From: an uncultured Alphaproteobacteria bacterium
GTDB lineage: Bacteria > Pseudomonadota > Alphaproteobacteria > Rhodobacterales > Rhodobacteraceae
DNA: 64,000 nt
NCBI GenBank assembly: GCA_902533625.1
Contig: CACAMI010000001.1
Span: 1 to 64,000 of the forward strand
Direction: 5' to 3'
In this document: in pieces, positions 27,750 to 38,890 of the stretch
Layout: each line of letters opens with the position of its first letter
How positions within the stretch are numbered: position 1 is the first letter of the stretch
Position numbers and translations under genes: made by a program
Notes under the pieces: model-generated
Database searches by the model: none
What the model saw: only the letters and a program-made list of their open reading frames with translations
What the model was told of the DNA's origin: nothing

Positions 27750-28529
27750 CTACTTTTTGGATAGAAATAAATTAACCATATCTAAACTTATCGGACTTTC
27801 AGTAAAATAGACATTATCTTTTTCCCGCCCTATCCTATCAATAACTTTATTGCGGATATTTTCGCTAAAACAAAATATATTAATAGAAGCCTCAATACCA
27901 TTTATTTTGTTAAAAAACAAATCCACGGTATGACTAGAGAAGAAAAAAATGTCCCCGACTACTCCAGCAGTTATTTTACCTTCTATTTTAGGGTCCATTT
28001 CATTTCCTATTTGAGAATACACAACTTTCTCCTTTAGCCCTAGATATTTAACAAGGTTGAGTGTGATTTTTTGACCCCTTAAATAACAGATTTCTTCAGC
28101 CTTAAAATTATCGGTTTTTGTGAAAAGTTTCTTGCCTAAATTGTCTGCCAAATCTGATGCTGTTGATCCAAAGAAACTACCATTAAAACCATATGCTCTG
28201 GCTATTTCCGTTGTATATTTTCCAACACAGTAAATTGGAACAAGTTCTCTAGATAAACGAAGTGAAAATGATTTATTTTTTTTTATTGCCTCGATAGCGT
28301 TGGAACTTGTAACTACAAATGCCTTTATTTTTTTAAATTCATCTCCAGAAAACTTGTTGAACATAATTTTAGCGAGAGGGGCAATTATTATGGGATCTTT
28401 TACACCTTCTTTTAAAAGCATTTTTTCGAAGATTTTTGATTGCTTAATGGGCCTGGTAAGTAATATTGATCTACCCAAAGAAATTCTTTCCCCCTTTTTC
28501 TTTAAGAATTTGACCTGCAGCTTCTCCAA
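27750..28529 (-). CDS. hemD: Uroporphyrinogen-III synthase (start uncertain; overlaps hemC by ORF start)
   Basis: GRSILLTRPIKQSKIFEKML; VVTSSNAIEAI; FFSSHTVDLFFNKI; follows hemC. Confidence 0.75.
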   Translation of the reverse strand: MEKLQVKFLKKKGERISLGRSILLTRPIKQSKIFEKMLLKEGVKDPIIIAPLAKIMFNKFSGDEFKKIKAFVVTSSNAIEAIKKNKSFSLRLSRELVPIYCVGKYTTEIARAYGFNGSFFGSTASDLADNLGKKLFTKTDNFKAEEICYLRGQKITLNLVKYLGLKEKVVYSQIGNEMDPKIEGKITAGVVGDIFFFSSHTVDLFFNKINGIEASINIFCFSENIRNKVIDRIGREKDNVYFTESPISLDMVNLFLSKK

Positions 28530-29415
28530 TCATTTTTGAATCCGAGATAGGTCCGGACCAAACGTCTTTGTGCACTATCGAGCCATCGGGCTTAAGAATT
28601 TCACCATGGAAAAATATTTCTTCTTCCCTAATTATGGCATGACCACCAATTGGAGTTCTGCACGAACCATCTAAAACAGCCAAAAACGATCTCTCTACTG
28701 TCATTTGAATTGCTGTTTTTTTATGACTTAATGGCTCAATTAAATCAAATATGGTTTTATTTCCTATTTTATTCTCTATTCCAATAACGCCTTGAGCTAC
28801 GGCTGGAAGCATTTGCTTAATAGGAACTGGTTTTATCAAATCTTGCATTAAAAGTCTATTAAGTCCAGCACATGCTAAAAATGTAGCATCGGCGACTTTC
28901 TCTTTCAACTTCCTTAATCGGGTTTGAACATTTCCACGAAATTCAATTACTTTTAGATCTGAACGAAAAGCCAAAAGTTGAGCTTTTCGTCTAAGACTAG
29001 AAGTACCCACTACTGAACCAGAAGGTAAGTCTTCTATAGTACTATAGTCATCACTTATAAATGAATCTCTTGGGTCTTCACGTTCCAAAAAAACCGATAT
29101 TTCCAAATTTTTTGGTAATTCCGTTGGCATGTCTTTCATGGAATGTACAGCGATATCGATTTCTCCTGAAAGTAACCCTTCTTCAATTTCCTTAGTAAAC
29201 AAGCCCTTTCCACCAATCTCAGATAATGCCCGGTCTTGGATTTTATCACCCATTGTGTTTATTACACAGATTTCAAAAGCATCATCACCTAAGTCATGCA
29301 ACTTCATCAATCTTTCTTTGGTTTCATATGCTTGAGCCAAAGCGAGAGGTGACCCTCTAGTGCCAATTTTTAAAGGCTGATCATAAAAATTTCTTTTATG
29401 CTGTTGATTGGACAT
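28471..29415 (-). CDS. hemC: Hydroxymethylbilane synthase (porphobilinogen deaminase)
   Basis: KIGTRGSPLALAQAYETK, GGKGLFTKEIEEGLLSGEIDIAVHSMKDMPTELP, FLAVLDGSCRTPIGGHA. Confidence 0.97.
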   Translation of the reverse strand: MSNQQHKRNFYDQPLKIGTRGSPLALAQAYETKERLMKLHDLGDDAFEICVINTMGDKIQDRALSEIGGKGLFTKEIEEGLLSGEIDIAVHSMKDMPTELPKNLEISVFLEREDPRDSFISDDYSTIEDLPSGSVVGTSSLRRKAQLLAFRSDLKVIEFRGNVQTRLRKLKEKVADATFLACAGLNRLLMQDLIKPVPIKQMLPAVAQGVIGIENKIGNKTIFDLIEPLSHKKTAIQMTVERSFLAVLDGSCRTPIGGHAIIREEEIFFHGEILKPDGSIVHKDVWSGPISDSKMIGEAAGQILKEKGGKNFFG

Positions 29416-29464
29416 GTCGTTAATGCTAACTCCTTTTGATTAGTTTTAATAATGTCTGCGAAAT

Positions 29465-30628
29465 ATGCAAAAAGCAATGACCATTCTTGGTATTGAGAGT
29501 AGCTGCGACGATACAGCAGCTTCTGTGGTTCATTTGAGTCTGGAAACTAAAACAAAAGATTGGAAAATCAGTAGCAGAATTTCATCTGCAAAAATTCTGT
29601 CTTCAGAAATATTTTCACAGAACAGTCTTCATGAATATTACGGCGGTGTTGTTCCTGAAATAGCAGCTAGAGCGCATGCAGAAAATTTAGATATTTGCGT
29701 ATCATTGTCTCTTAAAAATGCTGAATTAAATACCCGTGAAATTGACTTAATCTCTGTTACTTCAGGTCCAGGTTTAATTGGTGGATTGATTTCCGGTACA
29801 ATGTTTGCAAAAGGCCTTTCTAAATCTTTAGGAAAGCCGATAATTGGCGTTAATCATTTAGTAGGCCATGCATTAAGTCCCCGGCTTTCAGAATTTTCGC
29901 TAGGGAACCCTGCCTTGGAGTTTCCATATCTTGTACTTTTAGCTTCTGGCGGTCATTGCCAATTTTTAGAGGTAATTAGCCCATCTAAATTTCGACGACT
30001 TGGCGGAACGATTGATGATTCGCCAGGGGAAGCATTTGATAAACTCGCTAAGCTTCTTGGCCTTGGTTATCCAGGAGGACCATTAATCGAAAATTGTGCC
30101 AAAAAGGGAAAAATAAATCGATTTAATCTTCCTAAACCTCTTTTTAAAGCACCAACTTGCAATATGTCATTTTCGGGCTTAAAAGCTGCTGCAGCAAGAG
30201 AGATAGAGAAAAACTTTCAATATTCCAGTGAAGAAAAAAAAGCTGTTTTTATTAATGATATGTCAGCTGATTTCCAAAAAACTATTTCAGATATCTTTGC
30301 GGAAAAGTCAAAAATTGCTATGACTTCTTTTAGGGGGAAATATTATAAAAATCTAACTGGCTTAAAATTTTGTGTGTGTGGAGGGGTCGCTGCAAATCAG
30401 AGTATCCGACAATGTTTAGAAAACACGTCGAAGAAATTAGGTTTTGAATTCTTTGCTCCCCCTATTGAACTTTGTACAGACAATGGGGCTATGATTGCTA
30501 GTGCAGGGGCTGAAATTTTTCTAGAACGTGGGTGCATTGAAAGAAAATTAGAGATCCGATCAAGGTGGCCTTTAGATACCGAATCCGCCCCTCTAATAGG
30601 CTCTGGAAAAAGGGGAGCTAAATCTTGA
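29465..30628 (+). CDS. tsaD: tRNA N6-adenosine threonylcarbamoyltransferase TsaD
   Basis: MTILGIESSCDDTAASVV, GPGLIGGLISGTMFAKGLSKSL, GVNHLVGHA, CVCGGVAANQSIRQCL. Confidence 0.97.
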   Translation: MQKAMTILGIESSCDDTAASVVHLSLETKTKDWKISSRISSAKILSSEIFSQNSLHEYYGGVVPEIAARAHAENLDICVSLSLKNAELNTREIDLISVTSGPGLIGGLISGTMFAKGLSKSLGKPIIGVNHLVGHALSPRLSEFSLGNPALEFPYLVLLASGGHCQFLEVISPSKFRRLGGTIDDSPGEAFDKLAKLLGLGYPGGPLIENCAKKGKINRFNLPKPLFKAPTCNMSFSGLKAAAAREIEKNFQYSSEEKKAVFINDMSADFQKTISDIFAEKSKIAMTSFRGKYYKNLTGLKFCVCGGVAANQSIRQCLENTSKKLGFEFFAPPIELCTDNGAMIASAGAEIFLERGCIERKLEIRSRWPLDTESAPLIGSGKRGAKS

Positions 30629-31608
30629 AAATTTTAGTTATTGGTGCAGGGGCATTTGGAACTGCTTTAGCTAATACATTAGCTAAAGAAAATAAGGATG
30701 TTACGCTTTGGGTCCCAAACAAAAATCAATGGAGGGAGATAGGTAACAAACACACTAATTATAAGTATTTACCAGGCATAAAACTCTCAGAGCGCCTTAT
30801 TGCTACGGAAAATCTTAAATCTGTGTCAAAATTTGCAGATATAATCCTACTTAGTATACCTGCACAAAAAACGAGAGTTTTTTTAAGCGAGAATAAAGAT
30901 GCATTCTCAGAAAAAGCAACCTTTGTTTTATGCGGAAAGGGTATCGATGCTAAGAATTTACAGCTTCAATCGGACCTTTTGCTATCTGTTTTGCCGAATC
31001 AAGATTTTGCTGTTCTGAGTGGTCCTGGCTTTGCTACTGAAATTGCTAAAGGTCTACCCACTGCACTAATAATTGCACATTCAAAAATTGAAACTGCAAA
31101 AATACTTCAAAAAAACCTTTCTACCCTAACACTTAGGCTTTATGCCAGTAACGATCCCTATGGTGTTCAACTAGGTGGTTCGCTAAAAAATATAATCGCC
31201 ATTGCATGTGGTATTTCAGAAGGTCTGGGGCTAGGAGACAGTGCTAGGACATCCTTAATGATAAGGGGATTTTCTGAGATATGTAACTTTGCTGTAACGC
31301 TAGGAGCTCAGAAAAAAACTCTTTTTGGTTTGTCCGGTTTTGGGGACTTGTCTTTAACCTGCAACTCTACAAAATCGAGGAATTTTTTGCTGGGAAAAAG
31401 CGTCGTTCAGAAAAATATTTCTGAAAAATTTAATCTTAACAGCAAAACTATAGAGGGAGTAAGAACAGCGGAAGCTGTATTGAAACTCTCCAAAAAATTA
31501 AAAGTAGAAATGCCTATTGTTGAAGCCATATCACAAATTATTAAAGGTAAAATCGAACCAAATGATGCAGTTCAGCTTCTTTTATCAAGACCTTTAAAAA
31601 TAGAATGA
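30625..31608 (+). CDS. gpsA: NAD(P)H-dependent glycerol-3-phosphate dehydrogenase
   Basis: MKILVIGAGAFGTALANTLAKENKDVTLWV, LSGPGFATEIAKGLPTA, GGSLKNIIAIACGISEGLGLGDSARTSLMIRG. Confidence 0.96.
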   Translation: MKILVIGAGAFGTALANTLAKENKDVTLWVPNKNQWREIGNKHTNYKYLPGIKLSERLIATENLKSVSKFADIILLSIPAQKTRVFLSENKDAFSEKATFVLCGKGIDAKNLQLQSDLLLSVLPNQDFAVLSGPGFATEIAKGLPTALIIAHSKIETAKILQKNLSTLTLRLYASNDPYGVQLGGSLKNIIAIACGISEGLGLGDSARTSLMIRGFSEICNFAVTLGAQKKTLFGLSGFGDLSLTCNSTKSRNFLLGKSVVQKNISEKFNLNSKTIEGVRTAEAVLKLSKKLKVEMPIVEAISQIIKGKIEPNDAVQLLLSRPLKIE

Positions 31609-31609
31609 A

Positions 31610-33019
31610 TTAATATCTGTAGTGATCTGGCTTAAAGGGTCCTGATTTATCCACCCCAATATAGTCAGCTTGATCCTTTTCTAGGTCCGTAAGTCTTACA
31701 CCTATTTTGTTAAGATGTAACATTGCAACTTTTTCATCTAGCTTTTTTGGCAAAACATAAACTTCATTCTTATATTCTTCTGAATTCGTCCAAAGTTCTA
31801 ATTGAGCCAAAACCTGATTAGTAAAGCTTGCCGACATTACAAAACTTGGGTGCCCTGTTGCATTGCCTAAATTTAGAAGGCGTCCTTCTGACAGTAATAT
31901 AATATTATTTCCTGAAGGCATTTCTATCATGTCAACCTGATCTTTAATATTTGTCCATTTATGATTTTTCAGCCCGGCTATCTCAATTTCATTATCAAAA
32001 TGTCCAATATTGCCAACAATAGCCATGTTTTTCATCTTCCGCATATGGTCAACTTTTATGACATCTTTATTTCCAGTTGCAGTAATGAAAACGTCAGCGG
32101 TCTCCAGCGCATCCTCAATTTTGATAACTTCAAAGCCATCCATAGCTGCTTGAAGTGCACAAATAGGGTCAACTTCTGTAACTTTTACCCTGGCGCCAGA
32201 CCCTCTTAGACTTGCCGCAGATCCCTTTCCAACATCTCCATATCCGCATACTACAGCTGTCTTCCCTGCTAACATTGTGTCAGTGGCTCTTCTTATTCCA
32301 TCAACCAAGGATTCCTTACAGCCATATTTATTATCAAATTTTGATTTCGTAACACTGTCATTTACATTTATAGCAGGAAACGGAAGTTCTCCTTTTTCCA
32401 TCAATTGGTATAAACGGTGTACACCTGTTGTTGTCTCCTCCGAAACACCCAAAATTTCATCCCTTTGCTTTCCAAACCAACCAGGGTTTTCTTTCATTCT
32501 CTTTCGAATTTGAGCAAAAAGAGCCACTTCCTCTTCAGAAGATGGATTTTCTAAGAACTCCTTGTCACCGCCCTCAGCTTTAGCACCTAAAAGAATATAC
32601 ATGGTGGCATCCCCACCATCATCTAAAATTAGATTGCAGGTTCCTGTTTTAAAATTAAATATTTTATCAGCATAATCCCAATATTCTTCAAGGCTTTCAC
32701 CCTTTATTGCAAAAACAGGGGTTCCAGTTTCCGCAATGGCAGCGGCAGCATGATCTTGCGTAGAAAAAATATTACATGAGGCCCACCTCACATCAGCTCC
32801 AAGATGAACAAGCGTTTCTATAAGCACTGCTGTTTGAATTGTCATGTGTAGGGATCCAGAAATCCTTGCACCCCTTAACGGTTTTTCCGCACCAAATTCT
32901 TCTCTTAGTGCCATTAAGCCCGGCATTTCCGTTTCTGCTATTAATATCTCTTTTCGTCCAAAAGCACTTAAATTAATATCCTTGACAATGTAATCATTAC
33001 TCATAGAAACTTTCCTCAT
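31610..33019 (-). CDS. ahcY: Adenosylhomocysteinase
   Basis: [70 protein letters not shown]-terminal KPDHYRY. Confidence 0.98.
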   Translation of the reverse strand: MRKVSMSNDYIVKDINLSAFGRKEILIAETEMPGLMALREEFGAEKPLRGARISGSLHMTIQTAVLIETLVHLGADVRWASCNIFSTQDHAAAAIAETGTPVFAIKGESLEEYWDYADKIFNFKTGTCNLILDDGGDATMYILLGAKAEGGDKEFLENPSSEEEVALFAQIRKRMKENPGWFGKQRDEILGVSEETTTGVHRLYQLMEKGELPFPAINVNDSVTKSKFDNKYGCKESLVDGIRRATDTMLAGKTAVVCGYGDVGKGSAASLRGSGARVKVTEVDPICALQAAMDGFEVIKIEDALETADVFITATGNKDVIKVDHMRKMKNMAIVGNIGHFDNEIEIAGLKNHKWTNIKDQVDMIEMPSGNNIILLSEGRLLNLGNATGHPSFVMSASFTNQVLAQLELWTNSEEYKNEVYVLPKKLDEKVAMLHLNKIGVRLTDLEKDQADYIGVDKSGPFKPDHYRY

Positions 33020-33041
33020 AATAAAAATTTCTTTTTAGATA

Positions 33042-33653
33042 GTGTATATTTTGAGTAATATCAAAGAAAATATTGATCGGGCTTGGCAGAGAATGTTATC
33101 GGGGAGAAGATTGGATTTATTGAATCCTTCACCTTTAGATATTGAGGCTGAAGATATCGCTCATGGCTTGTCATTTTTAGCTAGATGGAATGGACAAACT
33201 TTTGGAGAATTTCCTCTATCTGTTGCTTATCACTCTTTATTGGTTCAGGAACTATTTTCGAGAGAAATTAAAAATGCAGCGTGGCAGTTGGTAGCTCTTC
33301 TTCATGATGCCCCGGAGTATGTTATAGGAGACATGATATCTCCAGTTAAAAATAAAATAGGGCCAGAATATGAGAAGTTAGAAATCGAAATTCTTAGGGC
33401 AGTTCATATTAAATTTGGTTTACCCACCACCGTTCCAAAAAGTATTAAATCAAAAATAAAAAATGCCGATAAATCCGCTGCATGGATTGAAGCCACTCAA
33501 ATGGCTGGCTTTACTGTAAAGGAAGCCGACAAAATTTTTGGCTCCCAGAAAGATGACTTTGTTAAAAAATATAAATTTATACCTATGTCACCATTTAAAA
33601 CGAGAGAAGCTTTTATATCGCGTCTTAATAAATTATTAGAAAAAATATATTAA
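33042..33653 (+). CDS. HD-domain phosphohydrolase (YfbR-like)
   Basis: GTG start; VAYHSLLVQELF, ALLHDAPEYVIGDMISPVK HD motif. Confidence 0.82.
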   Translation: MYILSNIKENIDRAWQRMLSGRRLDLLNPSPLDIEAEDIAHGLSFLARWNGQTFGEFPLSVAYHSLLVQELFSREIKNAAWQLVALLHDAPEYVIGDMISPVKNKIGPEYEKLEIEILRAVHIKFGLPTTVPKSIKSKIKNADKSAAWIEATQMAGFTVKEADKIFGSQKDDFVKKYKFIPMSPFKTREAFISRLNKLLEKIY

Positions 33654-33696
33654 TGGTTGAATTTACCTTAAACTACCCTCATGTATCTTAATTGAA

Positions 33697-34623
33697 TTGA
33701 TAAATGGAGAAACAATGCCTGAGATAGACGTTATTGGAACCAGTAATAATAATTTGATATCAGATGCTTCCGACCAAACATTTATGGCAGAGGTTGTAGA
33801 GGCATCTCAAAATTTACCCGTTATAGTTGATTTTTGGGCTCCTTGGTGCGGTCCATGTAAGACGCTTGGCCCAATTTTGGAGAGCGAAGTTAAAGCACGA
33901 AACGGCAAAGTTAAACTAGTTAAGGTAAACATAGATGAAAATCAGGGCATAGCCTCTCAACTTAGAGTTCAATCTATCCCAGCTGTTTTTGCATTCTCTG
34001 CTGGTCAGCCTGTAGATGGGTTTATGGGAGCACAAACAGTATCCTCAGTTAAGGAGTTCTTTGAAAAAATTCAGAAGAAATTTGGTTCTAGTGATGAAGA
34101 GGAAAAAAATCTAATAGAGCAAGGAGAAATAAATCTGGAGGAAGGCCTGATAGAAGAAGCAATGACGGCCTTTAAAACTGCTGCGGAAAAAGATCAAACC
34201 AATCCTCTAGCACATAGTGGAATAATTTCTTGTTATCTAAAAGCGTCCAATGTTACTGAAGCTAAGGTTTACCTTGAAAATTTAAATGACGAAACGCGAA
34301 AAAAACCTGAAATTTTAAAGATGGTTGCGAAAATTGAATTGCTTGAAAACTCAGAGGATCTAGAGGAAGTATCTGTATTAAAAAAACGACTGGACAGCAA
34401 TCCAAAGGACCTTAAAAACAAATTTGATCTTGCTATTGCCTTAAATGCAAACTCGCAACCAGAAGAATCAATTCTACTACTATTGGAAATTTACAGGGAA
34501 GATAGAGATTGGAAAAATGGGGCTGCAAAAAACCAACTTACTAAAATATTTGAATCTTTAGGACCAGAAAACAATTTTTCTATTAGTGGTAGACGGAAAC
34601 TTTCTTCCCTTATGTTCTCTTAA
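33697..34623 (+). CDS. Thioredoxin-domain TPR protein (CnoX/YbbN-like); likely start ATG 33715
   Basis: VIVDFWAPWCGPCKTLGPILE; C-terminal TPR-like region. Confidence 0.88.
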   Translation: MINGETMPEIDVIGTSNNNLISDASDQTFMAEVVEASQNLPVIVDFWAPWCGPCKTLGPILESEVKARNGKVKLVKVNIDENQGIASQLRVQSIPAVFAFSAGQPVDGFMGAQTVSSVKEFFEKIQKKFGSSDEEEKNLIEQGEINLEEGLIEEAMTAFKTAAEKDQTNPLAHSGIISCYLKASNVTEAKVYLENLNDETRKKPEILKMVAKIELLENSEDLEEVSVLKKRLDSNPKDLKNKFDLAIALNANSQPEESILLLLEIYREDRDWKNGAAKNQLTKIFESLGPENNFSISGRRKLSSLMFS

Positions 34624-34641
34624 TTTTACTATGCAATTGTA

Positions 34642-35289
34642 ATGAGTTTTAATCCTGAAAATATTCCTCTTTTTCCCTTAACTGGAGCATTGCTTTTACC
34701 TAGATCCAGACTTCCTTTAAATATTTTTGAACCTAAATATCTCGAAATGATCAAAGATTCTTTAAAATCCGATCATCGACTTATAGGTATGATACAACCC
34801 TTGGAAAATCAAGAAAGAAACTCAAGCTTTAAAGATATTGAAAAGTTTTACAAAATTGGATGCGCAGGAAAAATTACTTCGTATGATGAAGTAGACGATG
34901 GGCGCTATATGATTACACTAACAGGATTTAGCAGATTTTTTCTTATTGACTTGAAACAAAATCAATCATCATATTTGCTGGCAAAAATTGATTGGTCAGA
35001 TTTTTCAATTGATTTAGGAAATAACCCAGCAAAAGAAATGCCTAGTACTGATCCGTTTTTTAGTATTATTGGAGATTATTTTTCTTCAAATAACATTTCT
35101 GCAGACTGGAGTAATTTGAAAAAAGCAGATCAAGAAACTTTGATTAATTCACTTTCAATTTTGTGCCCTTTTGAAAGTTATGAAAAGCAAGCTCTGTTAG
35201 AAGCCTATAGTCTAGATGATCGGAAAAAGGTTTTGACTACCTTAATGGAAATCTCGTCTCAAAAACAAGGAACTGATATAATTCAATAG
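34642..35289 (+). CDS. LON peptidase substrate-binding domain protein
   Basis: IPLFPLTGALLLPRSRLPLNIFEPKYLEMI, GCAGKITSYDEVDDGRYMITLTGFSRF. Confidence 0.9.
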   Translation: MSFNPENIPLFPLTGALLLPRSRLPLNIFEPKYLEMIKDSLKSDHRLIGMIQPLENQERNSSFKDIEKFYKIGCAGKITSYDEVDDGRYMITLTGFSRFFLIDLKQNQSSYLLAKIDWSDFSIDLGNNPAKEMPSTDPFFSIIGDYFSSNNISADWSNLKKADQETLINSLSILCPFESYEKQALLEAYSLDDRKKVLTTLMEISSQKQGTDIIQ

Positions 35290-35309
35290 TTAAAAAGTAA
35301 GGGATTAAA

Positions 35310-35489
35310 ATGGAAAAAGAGTTTAATTATGATTTGCTTAAAATATTGGTTTGCCCGAAAACGAGAACAAGGCTGCGTTATGATACTGAAAAGCATGAAT
35401 TAATTTCAGATAGCGCTGGCTTGGCCTTTAAAATCAAAGATGGTGTTCCAATTATGTTATTAGAGGAAGCTAGAGAAATTAGTTCCTAA
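35310..35489 (+). CDS. Trm112 family protein (59 aa, absent from the ORF track)
   Basis: [59 protein letters not shown]. Confidence 0.88.
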   Translation: MEKEFNYDLLKILVCPKTRTRLRYDTEKHELISDSAGLAFKIKDGVPIMLLEEAREISS

Positions 35490-37081
35490 TGTGAAAAATA
35501 TCTAATTCCGGTAAAAATCATAGAAATATTTTTTTTATTGGCCTCTCTTATTATATCTTCATCATTTATAGAACCGCCAGGCTGAATAATTGCTTTCACT
35601 CCAGCGTTGCATAATTCAATCACTCCGTCTGAGAAAGGAAAAAATGCGTCGGAGGCCGCTACAGCACCTATCATATTATTTTCCATATTATTAGCTAAAT
35701 TTTCTGATTTAATAACGGCCATTCTAACACTATCAAGCCTACTAGTCTGGCCACCTCCTATCCCAATTGTTTGACCGTCTTTCACAATTATTATGGCATT
35801 AGAGTGTACATGTTTGATTATTTTCCAAGCGAAAATCATATCATTCAACTCTTTTTCGTTTGGCTCTAGATTTGTTACATTTTTAATCTTTTTTCTATCG
35901 AAAATAATACGATTTTCTTCCTGTAAAAGAATGCCTCCGGATATTTCCTTTGTAACCTTTGTAGAACTCTTATGATCCAATAAGCCAAAAGTTTCCAAGA
36001 GCCGCACATTTTTTTTCTCTTTGAAAATGTCTTTTGCTTCTTTTGATATTTTTGGTGCTATTATAACTTCAGTAAAAGTTTTTTTAATCTCACTCGCTGT
36101 AATGGCATCAAGAGTGGAATTTACAGCAACAATTCCACCAAAAGCTGAGGTAGGATCACAGCTGTTTGCTTTTAAATATGCTTGATGAAGTGTTTTCGCC
36201 TTAGCAACACCACAAGGATTTTTGTGCTTGACTATTACACAAGCAAATTCCTTTTCATCATTAAACTCCGAAATGATCTTAAAGGCACTATCAGCATCGA
36301 TATAATTATTGTAAGACAGCTCCTTTCCCTGAACTTTTTTTGAGGTTGCAATATTTGGCCCTTCCCTATCATATATCAAAAGTTCGGCTTCTTGATGTGG
36401 ATTCTCCCCATACCGAAGTTTTATTTCTTTTTTTATGCCTGACCTTATCCCTGCAATCCCTATGGAACCCCATTTTAGCCAATATTGAATATCAAAATCA
36501 TAATCTGAAACAGTCAAAAATGCCTTAATGGCCATTCTCTTACAGAAAGATGCTGAAATTTTTCCATGATTATTTTTTAACTCTTTTATTAGATCATTAT
36601 AATCATCTGGGTCAACAATCACACAGACGTTCTCATGGTTTTTTGCTCCTGCCCTTATAAGGGTCGGGCCTCCAATATCTATTTCTTCTATACAATCCGA
36701 ATAATTCTTTCCTGAAAAGACCGCTTTTCTAAACGGGTATAAATTAACTATAACGAGATCTATCTCACTAATGGCATGATCACGCAATTCTTGTAAATCC
36801 GCTGGATTATTTCTTCGGAAAAGTATTCCTCCATGTATCCTTGGATGAAGAGTTTTTACTCTTCCACCCATCATTTCTGGGAAACCAGTTACCTCGGAAA
36901 CGTCATTAATAAGAAAATTTTTGTCTCTTAAGAACGAAGCTGTACCCCCCGTCGAGACTATTTCCACGCCACAGGACACCAAATATTCCGCCAAAATATT
37001 TAAATTCTTTTTATCAGAAACAGAAATTAATGCCCTGGTCAATTTTATAAGCTTGGAATTTTTTAAATTTTTTTTATCCAA
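35486..37081 (-). CDS. purH: Bifunctional AICAR transformylase/IMP cyclohydrolase
   Basis: [94 protein letters not shown]. Confidence 0.98.
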   Translation of the reverse strand: MDKKNLKNSKLIKLTRALISVSDKKNLNILAEYLVSCGVEIVSTGGTASFLRDKNFLINDVSEVTGFPEMMGGRVKTLHPRIHGGILFRRNNPADLQELRDHAISEIDLVIVNLYPFRKAVFSGKNYSDCIEEIDIGGPTLIRAGAKNHENVCVIVDPDDYNDLIKELKNNHGKISASFCKRMAIKAFLTVSDYDFDIQYWLKWGSIGIAGIRSGIKKEIKLRYGENPHQEAELLIYDREGPNIATSKKVQGKELSYNNYIDADSAFKIISEFNDEKEFACVIVKHKNPCGVAKAKTLHQAYLKANSCDPTSAFGGIVAVNSTLDAITASEIKKTFTEVIIAPKISKEAKDIFKEKKNVRLLETFGLLDHKSSTKVTKEISGGILLQEENRIIFDRKKIKNVTNLEPNEKELNDMIFAWKIIKHVHSNAIIIVKDGQTIGIGGGQTSRLDSVRMAVIKSENLANNMENNMIGAVAASDAFFPFSDGVIELCNAGVKAIIQPGGSINDEDIIREANKKNISMIFTGIRYFSH

Positions 37082-38870
37082 TATTTTCCAATCCTATGTC
37101 TCTTAAATTTCCCGATCTAGAGGTTTGGTTTTGAAATTTCCATTCTACAAGTTCCCTATATTTTTTTTTATTTGAAGACACAACAATTTGTTTTGATTCT
37201 CTAACATTAATATCTCCTCGGCCAAAATATGCACTTTCAGCCAAAGATAAATCTCCACCTTTATGAGTAAAAAGCCATGTCTCCCCGTTCTTAAGCTTAA
37301 GAATTACAGATTTGTTTGTTTCCAAATGCCATGCTTCAACATCAGGATGTAAATGAAAATATAGCCTATAAGGAGTCTTTTTATTTTTAAAACCAGAATA
37401 AATTAATTCATCCGACCCAGATAAATTTTGCCCATCGAACGTTAGTTTAAACTTCCTTTTGTGTATAATACCAAAGCTTGATTCATAACAATTATGCTCT
37501 GAAATTAAAGTTTTTTCCTTCTGAGTTTCCTCCATTAAAATCTTTGTTGTCTTCTGACTTCTCCTAAACATTTTGTCTTCAGGACGAAGACTTCTAGGCC
37601 AAACTGGTATAAATTGAGCTTGGGATTGATCAGCTAGTTCCAAAGTTGAATGAGCATAAGTAGACCTATTTTGTCTTTCAATATAAGAGTCGTGTCTATG
37701 CCCAGAGCCACAGTTCACTATTATTTTTCGTAAGCCCGATGCAAATTCAAATGACAACAAACCTGCATGTGCTGTCCCCCTTCTATCATACTTGGGTGGT
37801 TCGCTTACATCTGCAATAATTGTTACATTTTTTGCCCTTAACTTACAAAAGCCCATATATATGCCATCTCTAATAACCTCCTTAGGATATTCTACTGACG
37901 ATAACACATTTAAATAAGGTTCCGACCCCCCATCAGAACCCATTGCTGCAACCAATCTCCCATTCTCAAACCTTACTGCTTTTAATGTTTTAGCAGCACG
38001 CATAACTGAAACGTCAATGAAGGACCCTTCTGCCGCACCATAAACTTTCAATTGTCTGCCATAGTTTCGCAACTTCTCTAAATAAACTAAAAATTCCAAA
38101 AGTTCTTCAGGATTTCTCGAATCTATCTCTCCGTGCTTGTTTATTAATCTTTTTGATTCACGACCAATTCCTTGGATAAATTGGCCTAAAATTTTGGTTT
38201 CTGCCCCTCGAAAGTATTCACAATAAAAAATAGCCATCTTTATAAAAAATTTGTCCTTACTTGAAAAGCTTATGGGCTTTAAAATTTTTATGAGGTATAA
38301 AGTCCTGCTTAAAATTGTCCTTACTTTTTCATTCAGAAAATTATAAAGTTGCTCTCCTCCAAAGGGAGGTTTTTCAAAAAGGTCTTTGTTTTCCACTAAA
38401 GAAATAGCCCTTTTTGATGCTACCTCAATACTCCAACCTGGACCCTTTCCACTGCCATATCTTGCTACCCACTCTAAGATCCAAGAGATTGCTATTTTTC
38501 TTGATATTGTTGAGTTTATTGATCTTAAATCATACAGCCAATCAAAACTATGTATTGATTTTTCAGAATGAATTGGCAATCCTCCCAAATCCCATAATTG
38601 GATTATGTTTGTTGTTTTTGCAAAACTATCTTTCGTGTCAATTTCATATATATAATCAGGAAGATATATTTTTGCTCCATCGATAATCACTACATTCTTT
38701 AGTAACATTTTAGCGTAAGTTGTGTTTCCAAGATTTAAAAATTTTAATTTTTTAATTTTTTTAACCTTAAAAGATTTAAAAAAAAATGTAGAAAGATAAA
38801 TTGTCTTTATTAGTAACACAGAAAAGTTTGATACAAACCTAACAAAATTTATGTAAAAATGAATGCGCAT
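37074..38870 (-). CDS. Heparinase II/III family protein
   Basis: FDWLYDLRS...WILEWVARYGSGKGPGWSIEVASKRAISLV; AHAGLLSFEFASGLRKIIVNCGSG; conserved position between purH and rsmB. Confidence 0.85.
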   Translation of the reverse strand: MRIHFYINFVRFVSNFSVLLIKTIYLSTFFFKSFKVKKIKKLKFLNLGNTTYAKMLLKNVVIIDGAKIYLPDYIYEIDTKDSFAKTTNIIQLWDLGGLPIHSEKSIHSFDWLYDLRSINSTISRKIAISWILEWVARYGSGKGPGWSIEVASKRAISLVENKDLFEKPPFGGEQLYNFLNEKVRTILSRTLYLIKILKPISFSSKDKFFIKMAIFYCEYFRGAETKILGQFIQGIGRESKRLINKHGEIDSRNPEELLEFLVYLEKLRNYGRQLKVYGAAEGSFIDVSVMRAAKTLKAVRFENGRLVAAMGSDGGSEPYLNVLSSVEYPKEVIRDGIYMGFCKLRAKNVTIIADVSEPPKYDRRGTAHAGLLSFEFASGLRKIIVNCGSGHRHDSYIERQNRSTYAHSTLELADQSQAQFIPVWPRSLRPEDKMFRRSQKTTKILMEETQKEKTLISEHNCYESSFGIIHKRKFKLTFDGQNLSGSDELIYSGFKNKKTPYRLYFHLHPDVEAWHLETNKSVILKLKNGETWLFTHKGGDLSLAESAYFGRGDINVRESKQIVVSSNKKKYRELVEWKFQNQTSRSGNLRDIGLENIG

Positions 38871-38890
38871 TTTTTCTTTTAATTTTTATC